From the NCBI GenBank assembly GCA_963922205.1, contig CAWUHX010000251.1, positions 124,001 through 188,000 on the forward strand: 64,000 nucleotides of DNA, in the 5' to 3' direction. The stretch comes from Romanomermis culicivorax. Its lineage: Eukaryota; Nematoda; Enoplea; Mermithida; Mermithidae. A model generated the notes under the pieces. The model had not been told where the DNA came from and ran no database searches. It saw only the letters and a program-made list of their open reading frames with translations. A program made the translations under genes and the position numbers. This document shows, in pieces, positions 10,000-22,857 of this stretch (position 1 is the first letter of the stretch; every line of letters starts with the position of its first letter).

Positions 10000-12900
10000 T
10001 CAGCTTGTTGATAGAATCAACAAAGGTGCCGTCTCCATTACCTGTGAAGTGGAAGGTATCTCCTCTGCTTCAGTAGGCTGATCAGGTGACACGTAGCATC
10101 TAAGCTGATTGACATGCATAGTATCTTCTTGATCTGCCTCAAGCTGAATGGTGATATTGGGATATGTCACATTTGTTACAAAGTAGGGCCCATCGTAAAT
10201 GGGCAGCAATTTAGGCGTAAGGCCAAGTTTGCCGGCTGTGCGCAGTTTGAGCACCTGATCACCAACTTTGTATGAGACATCTTGTGCCATGCGATGGTAA
10301 GATCGAGCATAAGCTGCCTGTGATCTCCCAATTCAGCTCTGGATCAGGGTCAAGGCATTTGTAAAATGTAGTTTGACCTCCATATCATATGTGGAAACAT
10401 CAATGGTATGGGCTGGAGGGTTGAATGAGAGCGCCGCATCAACAGGTAGCATGGGGCTACGACCATACATGAGCTCAAAGGGGGAATATCCTGTGGACTC
10501 ATTGATGCTAATGTTGAAGGCCAACACAGAATACGGCAGGTATTCATCATAATCAGTATGACCTTGGTGGACAAACATATGTAGCCCTGTAGCTAGCATC
10601 TGATTAGCTCTTTCCACTTCGCCATTTGTCATTGGGTGATAACCGGTGGAGTGGATTTTCTTAGTTGAAAAAATGGCAGTGATTTCAGTCATCAGTTTGG
10701 ACGTGAAATCAGTACCAGGATCAGACTGAAGAATCTGCAGTGCCCCATGTCTGCAGACAATTTGTGTAACAAAAAGTCGTGCAATGGTTTGCGCAGTAAT
10801 GTCTGGAGTAGCAAAAGCTTCAACCCATTTGGTAAAGTAATTGATAAGGACTACAATAAAACCGTTGCCACTTCACTAGTGGTCATTGGTTCCATACAGT
10901 CGACACCTACTTGATGAAACGGCCCCGTAATGGTGATTGGTTTCAGTGATGCTCGTGTCTTTAGTCTCTCAGGTTTATTCCATTGGCAAAGATCACACCA
11001 CTGACAAAAGGACTTGACGTCGGCACTGAGGGAAGGCCAGTGGTACCTGCGGGCTATAAGCCTCGCGGTACGTTTCGCACCAAAGTGTCCAGCAAGAATG
11101 TGGTTATGGTGAGCCTCAATAATGGTAGTAACCATTGATCGAGGGAAGACAATCTTGTTGGACTCACCTGTCCACTTCTGAAGGATGTTATCCAGCAGGT
11201 GGTAGCCATTAACATCATTCTGATCACTGTAGGGTTTTAGTGACCTAAGAATGGAGGCTAATTCCGAATCCTCAAATTGAGCTGGGAGAAGGTCATGGTG
11301 CTGCGCATCCTGTGATATCTCAGCATAAGACTCAGACCTCGCCAGGTGCTGTGCACCATTGGTGGTCCTTTGCGATGATCTCACCAGGCGCTGGGCACCA
11401 TCGGAGATCGTCATAATCTCTCCCTCAGGTCTGTATAGGGGAGTATCGTTGATACTCTCCCCGGCAAGGGAATTAGGATCAGGCAGGCATGATAATGCAT
11501 CAGAATTACCATTAGACCGACCCTTTTGCGGCCGAATTGTCAGTTTAAATTCAGCTAGCGCGAGGCTCCACTGAGCTATCTGGGCTGAAGGGTTAGGTTT
11601 CTCAAACACAGCCTTAACAGCAGTATGATCAGTCTGAACAACCATCTCATGTTGAAAGAGGTAAGGCTGAAAGTGCTTGATGAAATGGACAACAGCGAGA
11701 GTCTCTAACTCTGTAATAGTGTATTTCTTCTCGGCTGCCGTTAACCCTCTACTGGCCTACGCGACAGCATGGTCGTATCCATTATCATCTAACTGGCTCA
11801 GAACCACTCCTATCCCTGAAATGCTTGCATCTGTTTGAAGAATGAAGGATTTCGTGAAGTCCGGATGGCGCAGAACAGGAGGGTTCATCAACAGCCTTTG
11901 GAGTTCGTCGAACGCTGCTTGCTGAGGTTTTGACCACAGGAAGGTAACTTCCTTCCATAAGAGCTTGGTCAGCGGCTCACTGAGCTGGGTGCAATGAGGA
12001 ATGAAATGCCTATAATAAGACACAAGGCCAAGAAAAGACTTTATGTCTTTGGCGTTCTGTGGAATGGGTAGATCCTGGACAGCAGCCAATTTGACTTTAT
12101 CCGGTTCTAGGCCGTTCTGTGAGATATGGTATCCTAGATATTCTACCTCAGAGTGCTAAAACTTGCACTTGCTCAGTCTGAGCTTCATTCCACCCTGACG
12201 GAGACCTGTAAACACATCCATCAGTCGCTCAAGCATCTGGGTGTGAGAGCTCCCGAACACCAAGATGTCATCGAGATAGGTCAATGCTGTGCCCCACTGC
12301 AGTCCTGTGAGAAGCAGATTCATGAGGCGTTGAAATGTCCCAGGGACATTGCAGAGACCAAAAGGCAGATAGTTGAACTTGTAAAGTCCAATAGGCGTGT
12401 TAAATGCCGCTTTCTCCTTGTCTGCCTCAGCAATAGGTATAGACCAGTAGGTGTTAGCCTTATCAAGGGTAGTAAAGTATTTCATACTCTTGAGTGTGTC
12501 GAGGATATCATCAATCGAAGGGAGAGGATAGACATCCTTTTTTGTGACCTTGTTAAGACCATGAAAGTCCACACACATCTGGTGCGACCCATTTTTCTTG
12601 CGAACCAGAATGGTATTAGTAGCCCAGGGGGAAGTACTAGGCCGAATAATACCTTTCTCCTGGAGCACTCTGACTTCCTGTATGATGAGGTCCTTTTCCT
12701 TGGGCGCGGTGCGGTAAGGGAAACGGCGGACTGGGCGAGCGTCACCTGCGCTGATCTCGTGGTGCACGAGGTCAGTGGAACCTGTGTCCTTTTCATTAAT
12801 AGCATAAAGATCAGTGAATGCGACCAGTAGATCGAACAACGCTGTCTTATCCTGTGAGAAGATATCGGAAGATATCACAGCATTCACTTCGACCCACTTC

Positions 12901-13717
12901 CGATCAAGAATGGTATCAGACTTGACCGCCGATCCCTGTGAGGAGTCAGTGTGCATCTGCACATGACTGATGGTCGTGTGCGGGTAGCAAACCACTGGGT
13001 GTGTACTCGGGTTAACAACGGGTTAACCTGTAGGGGTATGTTAAGGGGTATGCGACCGTTAGTCACAGTGCTCACAGTACCAGAAAAATACACACTGCGT
13101 TGCTGTCCCAAAAGGGGCTTAGGAAAGAAAGCTACCTCGGGCACAGTTGCATATAATGAAGGTACCGGTGTAGTAAATTGTGTCAGCGAGCGAGGCTCAA
13201 GGACAATCAACTCCTGCAAGGGTAGTGCCCCACGAGCGGAGGGAGGATTGTGAATGAGGCCCTCACGGGGAACTCGAAATTCCTTGAACTGAAGAAAAGA
13301 TTTCTCCCAGTTCAAGCTGATGCAATTGAACCATCCGAGGAAGTTCTTCCCCAAGACTAGTTCAGCTGAACAATTCTCCTGAACTTGGACCCGGATCCAT
13401 TCAGAGACATCAGCCACTGTCACCGTGACATAGGCAGTGCCTAGCAGTAGAATCCGAGACCCATTGGCTGCTATTGGGCGAGCCCTAGTCTCTGTGAGTA
13501 CCAAGTCAGGTTACTGGACCGCCAACTTGTGATCCAAGAGGGAGAAAACTGCTCCTGTATCAATCAGAGCTTTGGCTTCCACCCAGTTGTTCAGTAGAAC
13601 TCTGATATTAGGGGTCCTCATTTCAGTGGGGTAGAAGGCTGACACCACATGACCTGGGTCAGGTGCAGAGTCATCAAAACTCAACTCTGGCGCATCAGTT
13701 CGTTTCAATATCGGCAA
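10000..13717 (-). pseudogene. Pol of element 1 (retropepsin, RT, RNase H, integrase), broken
   Basis: In minus-strand order: retropepsin with IDTGAVFSLLDHKL (13717-13511) continuing to VLGKNFLG (13504-12884); reverse transcriptase with LPFGLCNVPGTFQ and TYLDDILVFG (12995-12156); RNase H with LQTDASISGIGVVL (12089-11757) and VVQTDHTAVKAV; integrase zinc-binding HH-CC and VGVDCM (11645-10851); integrase core with NGEVERANQML (10692-10333); and the integrase C-terminal region GDQVLKLRTAG (10290-10000). Blocks lie in different frames or are separated by stops. Each block aligns with an uninterrupted part of Pol in element 2. The retropepsin frame is the same as that of the preceding Env/PR1 block. 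Confidence 0.93.
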
Positions 13718-13969
13718 CCCGGTGCGTCGGAGTAGTCCTACCAGAGGATAACTAACTGATGGTTCGGGATTGGTCCGAGGAATGGGATGGACCTGAACAG
13801 TAAGGACATGATCTGATCACTCTCCTGAGCTCTGAGTAGCTCCTATTGATTCGAACTCGGTATCAGAGAGTGGAGGCACCTCTAGTACAGGGGATGCAGG
13901 CGCATCAGAATCACTAGGCTCGCAAAAACAGCCTTTCTCTAGTGTAACCGGAGAATTTCCAGGCAGGGG

Positions 13970-16500
13970 TCAAGGACAGTTTGACCCTGACCTGGCCATA
14001 AAATGATGACTGGCCCGTCTAGAAGAGGTCCGACTACTTCTGGTTGACCCACGTGATGAGGCAACAGAGGAAGCTTGGGAGGGTGGCCGAGAAATGGATG
14101 AAGTCCTTAATCTTGATCGAGACCCCGGCCTGTGGGAGGCCCTTGATAGTGAACATGTGTTCTCCCACCAGGCTTCGACCTGATCAATCTCAATGGCTGT
14201 CAAAAGAAGTGGCAGTTCTACTGCATTCAACCGGCAGACATGTTGTTGGTAATCAAACCTGATATTCTGGAATTGTTCTAGAAAGTCCAATCCGAGAATC
14301 AGATCAACCGGTGCCCAGAAAGGAGATGTAGTCTTACACACATGGAGATGTATATCCACTCTTGTGTGTGGCTGAGGGGTTCCAGGCAACATGATCTCAT
14401 ACGGTCCCGATAGGAGAGTATGGATGGCTTTCCCATTGATACTCATTAATTTGTTAAAGTCCTGATGTTGCTGGAAAGCCATTGCCGCCTTCGGACTTTC
14501 TTTAATCAAGGCCTTGTGAAGGCGTTGACTAATGATGGTCCATGGACAACCAGTGTCAAGGAAAGCAGGAGTTTCCTTGAGGTCAACTAGTACGACAGAA
14601 CACCGAGTGATCCTGTCTAACTGAGTTGGCACATCATTCTGTACGTAATGAAAACTTACCCAGCGTTGAACTTTCCGGAGGAGGTTCAACGGAGAGTATT
14701 GGCTGACAAACCGAACCTGTCTTTTCCGCAGGCGGTAACTGAGATAATAGGAGAACCCAACGTAGATGAGAAATCCTGTACCGGCCAGCACTGCCAGAGG
14801 GATGAGGGTGTTAAAGATCAACTGCACCGGTCCACTCAAAAGAGACTGTAAGCCCTGTATGAGGTTGTGCTGCTGACCAGTAATCACGTGGTTTGCTGCC
14901 AGACCAACACCTTCCAGTGAGGCTTTGATGTCAGTCCCTACCCCGGCAACCACCTGATAAAGAGTATCTGGTTGTAGGGATAGACCAGTGGTATAAATTA
15001 CCGACCGGTTTAAAACCGCTTCAATTTGCTCGGTCTTGTAAACATATTGTTTAAAGAAAGCCAAACTCGAAGGGGTCATTGCCAACTGATCATGGAAGAG
15101 CGCAGGAGTGTCAAAGTGAGTGAAGTTGAAGCGCTGTTTCCAGAACAGTTCAAGCGGAATGTGGCTCACATGGACCATGCCAGACTCAGTAAACCAGCCC
15201 GAGCGATTTCAAAAAATCCCAGTGAAGTGGTGGTCACATGGCACTTTTGGGCTGAATTTAGTGAGATCTGGGCCACCAGGGGTGGCAAAATAAATGGTAC
15301 CGCCAACCTGTATGGGTAGATACTTGTAACAGGTGTCCCCCACCCGGTACAAATGGTAGACATAAGTGGCGTTGACCTTTTGACACGGCCATATCATCAG
15401 TGCTTCACCCATGAATTCCGCCATCAGGTCATTCCTTTGCAGGAATGCCCGGGCTCCTAGTGTAGGGTCGAAACGAAGCAACTGCTAAGTCAGATCAAGG
15501 TAGTGTTAAGCGTGAGAGCACAGCTCAAGCCACATGAACCCAAAATTGTTAATTTCTGATTCTTTGATCTGCTGAGCCAGGTAGTTCAGTTTGGCATTGA
15601 CGGGGTCAGGATGGGAGTCCTTTGCCTATCCGAACAACCTTTGGGTCAAATTAAATCTTCCGTGGATGCGTAGAAGAAGACTCTGATTTGTTCCTACTGT
15701 GTTCAACCAGAGGTCAGGATACAACCGAAAGATGCGAGAGTTTCCTGGGATCTTCAGGGCAACTTGCAAATCATTGATGATGATATGTTTCCCTGACACA
15801 GATGCAGTATAATTGCCCTGAGGAAGATAATGACACTGTGCTGTAAAGTTTGTTGCAGGCCAAATGATTACCCCGTCTAGAGTAGTGCATTGACCTGCAG
15901 TGGGACTGCATCCACCTACATCTCCTAAGGTACTTGAGCTGTAGTGCCATCCCACTAAGAGCCCTGTCCCTCTTCAATGAAGAGGTTAGTCACTATCTTG
16001 CAGACGTCACTGCAGCACCATGAGTACATCACCTCCAGCGTTTGGATAGTGCTATAAAAGCCAGGGCGTATTTCCACAAGCTTTTGTAAACCAAACACCT
16101 TCGTGCAATGTGCTAGCATACAAGCCACAGGCGCTAGATGCTGAGTGGTAATGAAGTCTGCAGTAATGCCCCTAGATCTGAAAAAACCAGTGTTGGTGCA
16201 CACCTTATGGTTTTGCAATGTGCACTTCCATGCAGCAGTAGTGATTGGATCAGAAATAGGAACATACACTGTAAGATTCATGCGTCCTGGACTCCACAAA
16301 GATTTTGGTAGCTTGCATTCAACTTTTTGAGGTAGCTCAATTGGATGACCGCTTCTTGAAAGACCACAAAATTGGTACTGAGTAGCATGTGTTGCAGAGC
16401 TCATTCCTAAGAACAGTAGTGTCACAAAGGCCCAATTTATTATGTAAAAGCTATTTACAAACCATGCTCGTAAATATACACCAATATGTACAGTGTTCAC
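13970..16500 (-). pseudogene. Env-like glycoprotein fused to a retropepsin-like domain, element 1, broken
   Basis: It opens with a candidate signal peptide (16500, hydrophobic FVTLLFLGMSSATHA) and a Cys-rich ectodomain. There are breaks near 15955, 15640, 15490 and 15190. The last block (15178-13970) contains the membrane-proximal region, a transmembrane segment around LIFNTLIPLAVLAGTGFLI, a basic cytoplasmic stretch, and an aspartic-protease-like domain with FLDTGCPWTII and ILGLDFLEQF, followed by a Ser/Arg-rich tail ([15 protein letters not shown]). This copy keeps the uninterrupted junction between glycoprotein, transmembrane segment and protease-like domain, which element 2 has lost to a frameshift. 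Confidence 0.85.
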
Positions 16501-16611
16501 CCATCAGGTGGTTTCATTCTTCGTCGTCATCGTCAGATGATACTGGGTCCTCGCCGGGGTTGTTGATGACCAAGCCTCTGGATGGGTGGACTTCACGAAG
16601 AATGCCAATCT

Positions 16612-17109
16612 TCAGGGACCGCGGTGCGGTTGCCATTGGGAATGGCGACGCCTGGATGATGCTGACATTGTCATTGACGGCGCGCAACGTCTCTCCAAAG
16701 GTGTTGGCAACCCGGGGAACGGTTTTGTGGCAGCCACTGGTTGCTGCTGGGCAATTGCCGCCAGTGTTTGGGCTCCTGTCGTGGTCCTTGACAGTGATGC
16801 GGCAACAACTGCTGTGGGCTGCCCATTGCTACTCGTTTCTTCCACAGCACGGAGGACGGCATCCACTGCCGGCAACGACGGTTCACTGTCCAACCGGATC
16901 TTGCCCACCGGGGTGGCGCAAATAGTTCCATCAGCAATAAACTCAAGCGCTCGTGGAGCAACGTCTGGTCCCAATATCCGCAGCACCGCTGGCGCCGATA
17001 GCACCACGTCGGCCGCTGTAAGCGCCTCAACCTCGAACGGCTTGTTGAGTAGTGCCCATGGGAGGTGCGGATACTTTGTGGCCAAATCCATTGACCAGAC
17101 AGCCTGCAT
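16612..17109 (-). pseudogene. ORF2 N-terminal domain of element 1, unknown function
   Basis: Begins [18 protein letters not shown] and matches the corresponding part of element 2 (from 30953) through [10 protein letters not shown] and [16 protein letters not shown] sequence. It lies in the same minus-strand frame as the env start at 16500, with a break between. A candidate splice acceptor (TTTCTCATTTACAG) ends at 17133. I recognise no family. It could be a linker or matrix-like domain. Confidence 0.6.
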
Positions 17110-19015
17110 CGCATCAGTGACGGATGAGGAATCTGTAAATGAGAAATCATTAAAGCCGGTGACTTATAAGGATATCTGATTTTCAGACCTGAAATGTCAG
17201 AAAAAGAAGGTAGTTTATCTATCAGATTCATCGATTCCAATTGACCGACGACCTCCAACGCGGAGTCCGTAGGAATTCCGGGCGGCGGTCCTTGGGCGAT
17301 AAAACAGGCCAGAGGTGCCGGTGTACCTTCCGTTGGTTGATATGATGGGATTACGCTGACGTCACCAGTCGTTTTTGGTGTCATTGACGGGTTCACGTTG
17401 CCGGGCGTCGCATATTTTGGGGGCAGCGGCGGCAAAGCCAACAATGGAATCAGTGCCAAAACCACAGCGGCAGCCGAAAACCCAATACTGATTACACAGA
17501 CAGGATAAGACAGCTGTGAGTGATCCACCAGATGTTCAGCCAGAACTTCATCAGCCAGATCAAACAGATCTGGGTGAAGAAGACCATCGGTCACCCCTAC
17601 GGCATTATTTTGCCGTAGGGGTGACCGATATTGGTTCCCTGTCCCGTGAGGAATTGGATTAGCATAATGCCGAAAATTTCCACTTGCCCCCTGAGGAGAG
17701 TAACTAGAATTCCCAAAGTTAGTCTCACCAAGCAGTGTCGGAGTCAGATTTGGGCAGGCCATAGCCCTGTGCACTCGTATCTTTCGGCAATGTAGGCAGG
17801 GTCTGTCGCATCAGTCAGTAGGGTGCGTCCTCGTTCGACAAAATAGCAATGGCTGGTGCCGGTGGCAGTGGTGTTGCTAGGGCCGGCGCTGTCGGGATGT
17901 TGGGCCCAGCAACTAGCGTCTTTGTGGGTGCAGCATCCATGGTAGGAGCACATCTGTAAATGTGTCCCTGATGGGCGATTGCCAGCATTGTGGACACCTG
18001 CTGAGGGTGTCATTGACGGCATCGGATTTCTCGGAGGTGGTGCCGTTTGCTGAGCCGTAAGTTGGGCAACGTGAGCCGTAAGTCAGGCCATCTCCGATTG
18101 TAAACCTTGAATCTCGTCGGACGGCATTGCCAATGGACGTTGAGCAGTGCCCCTTTGATTCGACATTGACCTGACGTTGTTGGCGGTCTTTTGTTCTGAA
18201 GAGAAAACAGCATTAGATGGGGCAGTATACATAATCTCATCCCGAAAAATTTGTGATTCCGCGTAACAGGCTGCTTTGAGAGTCTCTTCAAGAGTTGTGA
18301 ACTCCCTGAACTTAATACTATCTCGAAGGACTGGTTTCAACCCTCGTAGAAAGATAGGTTTTATAATCGAATCCCTAACGTCAGTCACGAGATCTGGATA
18401 AGCCACCCTGGACAGTCTCTTAAGGTGCTCAAGATAGACTATCGGGGACTCAATCGGCTTCTGCAGGCGATCTTGGATCAACTGCTGATGTAGATCTGAG
18501 TCATGCCCTACTGGAAAGTCTTTCCTCAGAAAAGCGGTGAACTCTTCGTAGCGGGTAGGCTGCAGAGTACCACTGCTAAAGTCCCGGTAGGATGCGAGAG
18601 CAGGACCTGTTAGGCAAGACTCCAGAAACGCAATTTTATATGCATGATCCGTTTCTGTTACCCCTTGAAGTGTAAAGAAACGGGTCAAGTGAGATATAAA
18701 ATCCGTTATGGACTCACCAAAAGCACCTGAAAAGGCAGGAGGGGCCATGAAGCTGGACACAGGAGGGTGCCTTCTGCCATTCATAGCCTTTAGATTTTGG
18801 TTGAGTGGTCCAAGGGCATTCTCAAATGCAGCTTGGACCTTATTCTCAATCTGTGAAGGTAGATCAACTTCTGACTTCATAGTTGAGAGTTCATCTTCCT
18901 GTAAGGTAGCTAAGACTGATAATCGTACATGTGAAGCTATTTGATCAAATTGAATAGAGAAGGGCTCACCGGTCTTACTAAAATTAGAACTGAGACGGCA
19001 GGAATGTCTAGGCAT
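16900..19015 (-). pseudogene. Gag of element 1 with intact capsid core, nucleocapsid broken
   Basis: The first block (19015-18083, 310 codons) starts MPRHSCRLSSNFS and contains the Retrotrans_gag-type capsid region, with YEEFTAFLRKDFPVGHD, IVYLEHLKRLSRVAYPDL and FLRGLKPVLRDSIKF. A stop at 18083 and a later shift separate it from the nucleocapsid part (18022-17744), where CSYHGCCTHKDASC survives but the CCHC knuckle is damaged. A Pro-rich C-terminal tail (17774 down to about 16900) follows in the gag frame. Gag forms the particle and packages RNA. The start was chosen at the first ATG before the conserved block. Confidence 0.85.
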
Positions 19016-20144
19016 CTTTATTTTGTGAAAATGAGGTAAGTGTTACTCTTGTGGTTTTGTGGCGAAGAGGCGCGGGAATTACGAGATCCTTTACGCAATG
19101 GTGTTTTGGAGGCTTTAACGCTTGTTCTTTACAATAACTAGCGACCACTCAACGATGGGGCTAGAAAAGAACAAGGTTTTAGCCCTCAGAACGGCCAGAG
19201 GGAAAGACAGGTTGACTCAGAAGGGAATTTATCTGGTCACCTATGTACTAAGAGAGGGGATAACCCATGTATAAAGAGAGGGAAAGTTATATGTCCCAAA
19301 CTTATAGAGAAGGAAATGGGGCTAGACCTGGTTATTTGAAACCAAAAAATGAATAAATTTAAATGAAATGGTGGTTTCCCAACGGTAGAAGAAAGGAGGA
19401 CATAAGGACTCGAGTACGGATAAACCCGCCCAAAAGGGAATTTTATTTGGAGGTTAAGTCTGTTGTGCTAGTTTACAAAATATTGGATATGGGAGAGCTT
19501 GAAACTGACAAAGTCCTACTCACCAGGAGTAGCCGGTGAAGTAGCTTAAGAATTAATAAGTAAAGGAGGACAACTTAAAGTAAATTTAGTGGGTGTAAAT
19601 AGATAGGGACAAGATTAGTTTACACACCAGACTACGCAAAGGGGATGCACTATTGCGCAATTGGCCTCACTCACTAGGAGTAATTGCGATCTCTGAAAAG
19701 TGTGATGACTAGACAGAAGGTTCCCAAGGGGACGACATTCGCATATATTTTACAACCATGCCCAAAACTGGAATGCGCGTTTTGAACAGAACGGGAACTC
19801 TCCAGGAGCATTATATACAGCTGGGGGCCGGGATTCCAGTCACTGAGATGAAGTGAGGATTGCTAGGTCACCAGTTGGAGGCAAGAGCACCAGGTACCAA
19901 GGTGCTATTCTGACGCACTCAGTCAGTAAATGGGTGGCATGGGGGTCCTTGGCCCAGCTGTGCCTAATGGAGGTGGGGAAATGCAGGCTTCCTCCTATGA
20001 TTCAAGGCTGGGCTCAAAGCATCTTGAGATCAGGGGTACAGTCTGTCTCCATTAAATGAGTGTAAAGTGAGGGGCTAAGGCAGACTTAGTTGTAATGTGT
20101 TTAGGCGGACTCGAACACCTTCATTTAGGCTGACTAGCGCAGGC

Positions 20145-20225
20145 TGGCCCAACTGGAGGCTATGGCCCAACTGGAGGCCCAACTGGAGCCAACCAAACTT
20201 AGGCCCAACTGGAGGCTATGCCATA
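20145..20225 (-). repeat. Short tandem repeat GGCCCAACTGGAGGC
   Basis: Four near-identical copies of a 15-18-bp unit, some followed by TAT, within the leader of element 1. I did not find the same expansion in element 2. Confidence 0.6.
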
Positions 20226-20879
20226 ATTCTTGAGGAATCTCTATGGCTGAGACACTAAAGAAGATCATAGATGAGAGGAAACACAAGAATTTAGATAAGG
20301 AATTTACAAGAAGGTTGTCAACCCTTGCGGTTGTTAGACACAGGCAGTACTGACTGCAAATGCCTAACTGTTGCATATGTTGAACAACCAACCCAGCTGA
20401 GGCCGAGTGTAAACCCGTTCGAACCTACAGTTAAAGCTTTAGAAGAAAGTCACTTGCTGATCCATCAGTGCCGCTACCCTGGCGGACAACCTGATCCGTA
20501 TCACGGACCGGGTGCATCTCAGGTTGTGTGAGCATGTATACTGATGTTTCCCAGGCACCAGTGACACACAGACACAACCCTTAGCCAAGAGCTGTAGGTG
20601 AGAAAGTAATACTACAATCATCACCTAAGACTCAAGTGGCATCTTGGAAACCCACAGTAACCCGGTGCTGACATCAAAAGATGTGATATACACCACCACA
20701 CACTTGGTGCTGACTTCAGGTGACTGGGATGTAAGTGCCATAATCTCATATTGCAGTATGTACGCCAAAAAGTAAGAGCCTACGGCTACAGACTCTTTAC
20801 AGCAATATGGAGCATGGCCGTTGCTTACGCCAGAATAAGACTGTAAGGTCTTAATTCCAATACGGGAATAGAGACTTAT

Positions 20880-21510
20880 CATTGTGGACATCAGTAGATA
20901 GGGCCCTAGGCCAGCAACCTTGCTACGACAACACGGAGCATCGCGGCTGCTGACATCAAAAGGTAATAGCTGAGTCTCAGTTATCCTACAACAATGATAT
21001 GAGATGCAGTTGTTGCAGACACCAGATGTGCAGTTTGTAAGGCCTCACATCTACGAACAACAATACAGTGCATTGTTGTTGCTGACGTCAAGGACTGAAG
21101 CCGGAATAACGGACCAGTCTTAGTGCAACAACACGAGCCTCTGCTGTTGCAGACGTCAGGGGGCAGTGCCATACGGTCACCATCCCGCAATAACAACCTG
21201 TTAGGTTGTTATTGCTGACGTCAGAGGTAGAGCCGGAGGGCCACCCATTCCTTAAAGCAACAGCAAGGGATGCAGCTGTTGTAGACGCCGGTGGAGGTTA
21301 TAAAGAACCACCAACCCTTGCATGGCTACATGCTATGCAGCCATTGCTGACGTCAGAGGCATGACCCAGCTAGGCATGCCTCAGTGCAACAGCAGCATGT
21401 GAGGTAGTTGCAGACGTCAGAGGTAGGGTCCCTAAGACACATCACCTCAGGACAACAACACTATAAGTTGTTGTTGCTGACGTCAGTGGTCACGATTGGT
21501 AAGATCGTCA
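20880..21510 (-). repeat. Hairpin array joined by (T/A)GACGTCA motifs, element 1 leader
   Basis: Units of about 65-80 bp alternate an AAC/GTT-rich hairpin with a second hairpin, joined by TGACGTCA or AGACGTCA. Exact motifs lie at 21083, 21151, 21216, 21348, 21412 and 21478. Clear stems include GCAATAACAACCT/AGGTTGTTATTGC (21187-21215, 13 bp, loop of 3) and GAGGCATG/CATGCCTC (21356-21382). Stem sequences differ between units while pairing is kept. Confidence 0.75.
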
Positions 21511-22379
21511 CCATATGCAACTACCTAGAGAGAGAGAAGAGAAGGAAGGAGAAGACCAGACAGTAGTGAAAAAAATAATAAGAATGACCTACTGAATGGT
21601 TGCCAACTATGACGTATGTGTGACTGGTAAAAGAAAATGTTGTTTGTTTTTTTTTTGATTTGAATAGAAGTGAAGGGAGAATGTTTTATTTAGAAGGAAG
21701 GAAAAGGATAAAATTTAATTTGTTTGTTTAGAAAGGAGAGAAAATGGGTTATTAGTTTTCATTTGATTTGACTTTGAGATAAGGAAATTTATTGGGTGAA
21801 AAAGTTATTATAATTGGGTCACACATTATGCATAGAAGACTGAAAAAATAAAAAGTTACGTAAATAAAATAAAATTTGAGGCGGAAGAGATAAGCAATGT
21901 GATCTGCTAAGTACGGTGTTATATGTGTCAACAGTATAATTTTGGCATATTTGGCTGGAAAAATGAGCAATGTGGCTAGTGCTCAGTGAAGATAAGAAAA
22001 ATTTTGAAAAAGTGTGTTGACACACATACCGGACACAGATAACAAATCACGACCACACTTGATGTCCAGAATCAAGAGTGGAAGGAGTACTGTATCTCGT
22101 GATCAGAGATCCTGAAGCCTTCAGGGGCTGTAAAAACCTCATGGGCTGTGATACTCAAGTACCCGAACCTAGGTAAACTGTAGTGAGTACGTGCAAATTG
22201 CAGTTGTACTGTAACCAAATAGCCATATGGCAGTACAGTAACCTATCCGATCACACGCAGTGGATGGAGACCCAAGTTAAAGAGACAGAGAAAAATGGAA
22301 AAAATAGAGAAAGAGAGCTCAGAGGAGATTGAGGCAGAATACTCTATTTAGACTCAACTCTGGAAAATTATGACTCTTA

Positions 22380-22835
22380 GGGATCAACTCTGGGGGAAAA
22401 CCTGACACCAGGGGATGTATTAAAGCTTATGGGCGTTACTATACTCATAAGGCAATAATTTACGCACAAGAATTATTAATTGGATCACTCATTGGGGCGA
22501 ATCCCGACCTACAGTAATTAAACTCTACTCAAACTCAGTGCTACTTGAGTTGGCGTCAAAACTCGAACATAAGGGCCATTTCCGACCTAAGGGGCAGTGT
22601 ACCTGCTTAAGGGCGTATCCGACTTACATGAGGGCAAAAAGATCATCCTAAGGGTCAGTAGTCCCACTTTGAATGCGAATCAGCTGACTTGAGAGAGGTT
22701 ATCCCACTCAAGTGGCGATTCTCATGATCTGAGAGAGGTTTCTCCACTCAAACCGAAATTTTACCTAATTGAAAGAGGTTTCTCCACTCAAACGGTAAAA
22801 GGTTCGTTCCTAAGGACTGTGAAGCCAGACTTAAA
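22380..22835 (-). repeat. PBS-proximal series of short inverted repeats, element 1
   Basis: A loose 40-55-bp periodicity with repeated pieces such as GAGAGAGGTTTCTCCACTCAA (three related copies near 22690-22800) and AAGGGCG...CCGAC. Many units can fold on themselves. The equivalent place in element 2 (26091-26580) also has a periodic series but with different sequence. Confidence 0.45.
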
Positions 22836-22857
22836 GGTCGATTTTCCAGCCTCGCCA
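22836..22857 (-). promoter_or_regulatory. Primer-binding site of element 1
   Basis: Immediately inside the 5' LTR the minus strand reads TGGCGAGGCTGGAAAATCGA, starting with the TGG expected opposite a tRNA 3' CCA end. The same 22 bases follow the 5' LTR of element 2. I cannot name the tRNA from memory. Confidence 0.8.

Larger units (their letters stand above)
19016..22835 (-). promoter_or_regulatory. 5' leader of element 1, non-coding
   Basis: About 3.8 kb between the primer-binding site and gag with no convincing coding frame. It contains a hairpin/TGACGTCA array (20880-21510), a tandem GGCCCAACTGGAGGC motif (20145-20225), an AT-rich block (21540-22020), and a PBS-proximal hairpin series (22380-22835). 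The same order of PBS-proximal series and TGACGTCA array occurs in element 2. Confidence 0.65.

Noticed and set aside
12153..12830. Plus-strand 225-codon frame
   Set aside because: Antisense shadow of the reverse transcriptase block of element 1.
20880..21510. CRISPR-like or tRNA-like repeat array
   Set aside because: Units are self-folding, diverged and without constant repeats and unique spacers; the genome is eukaryotic.
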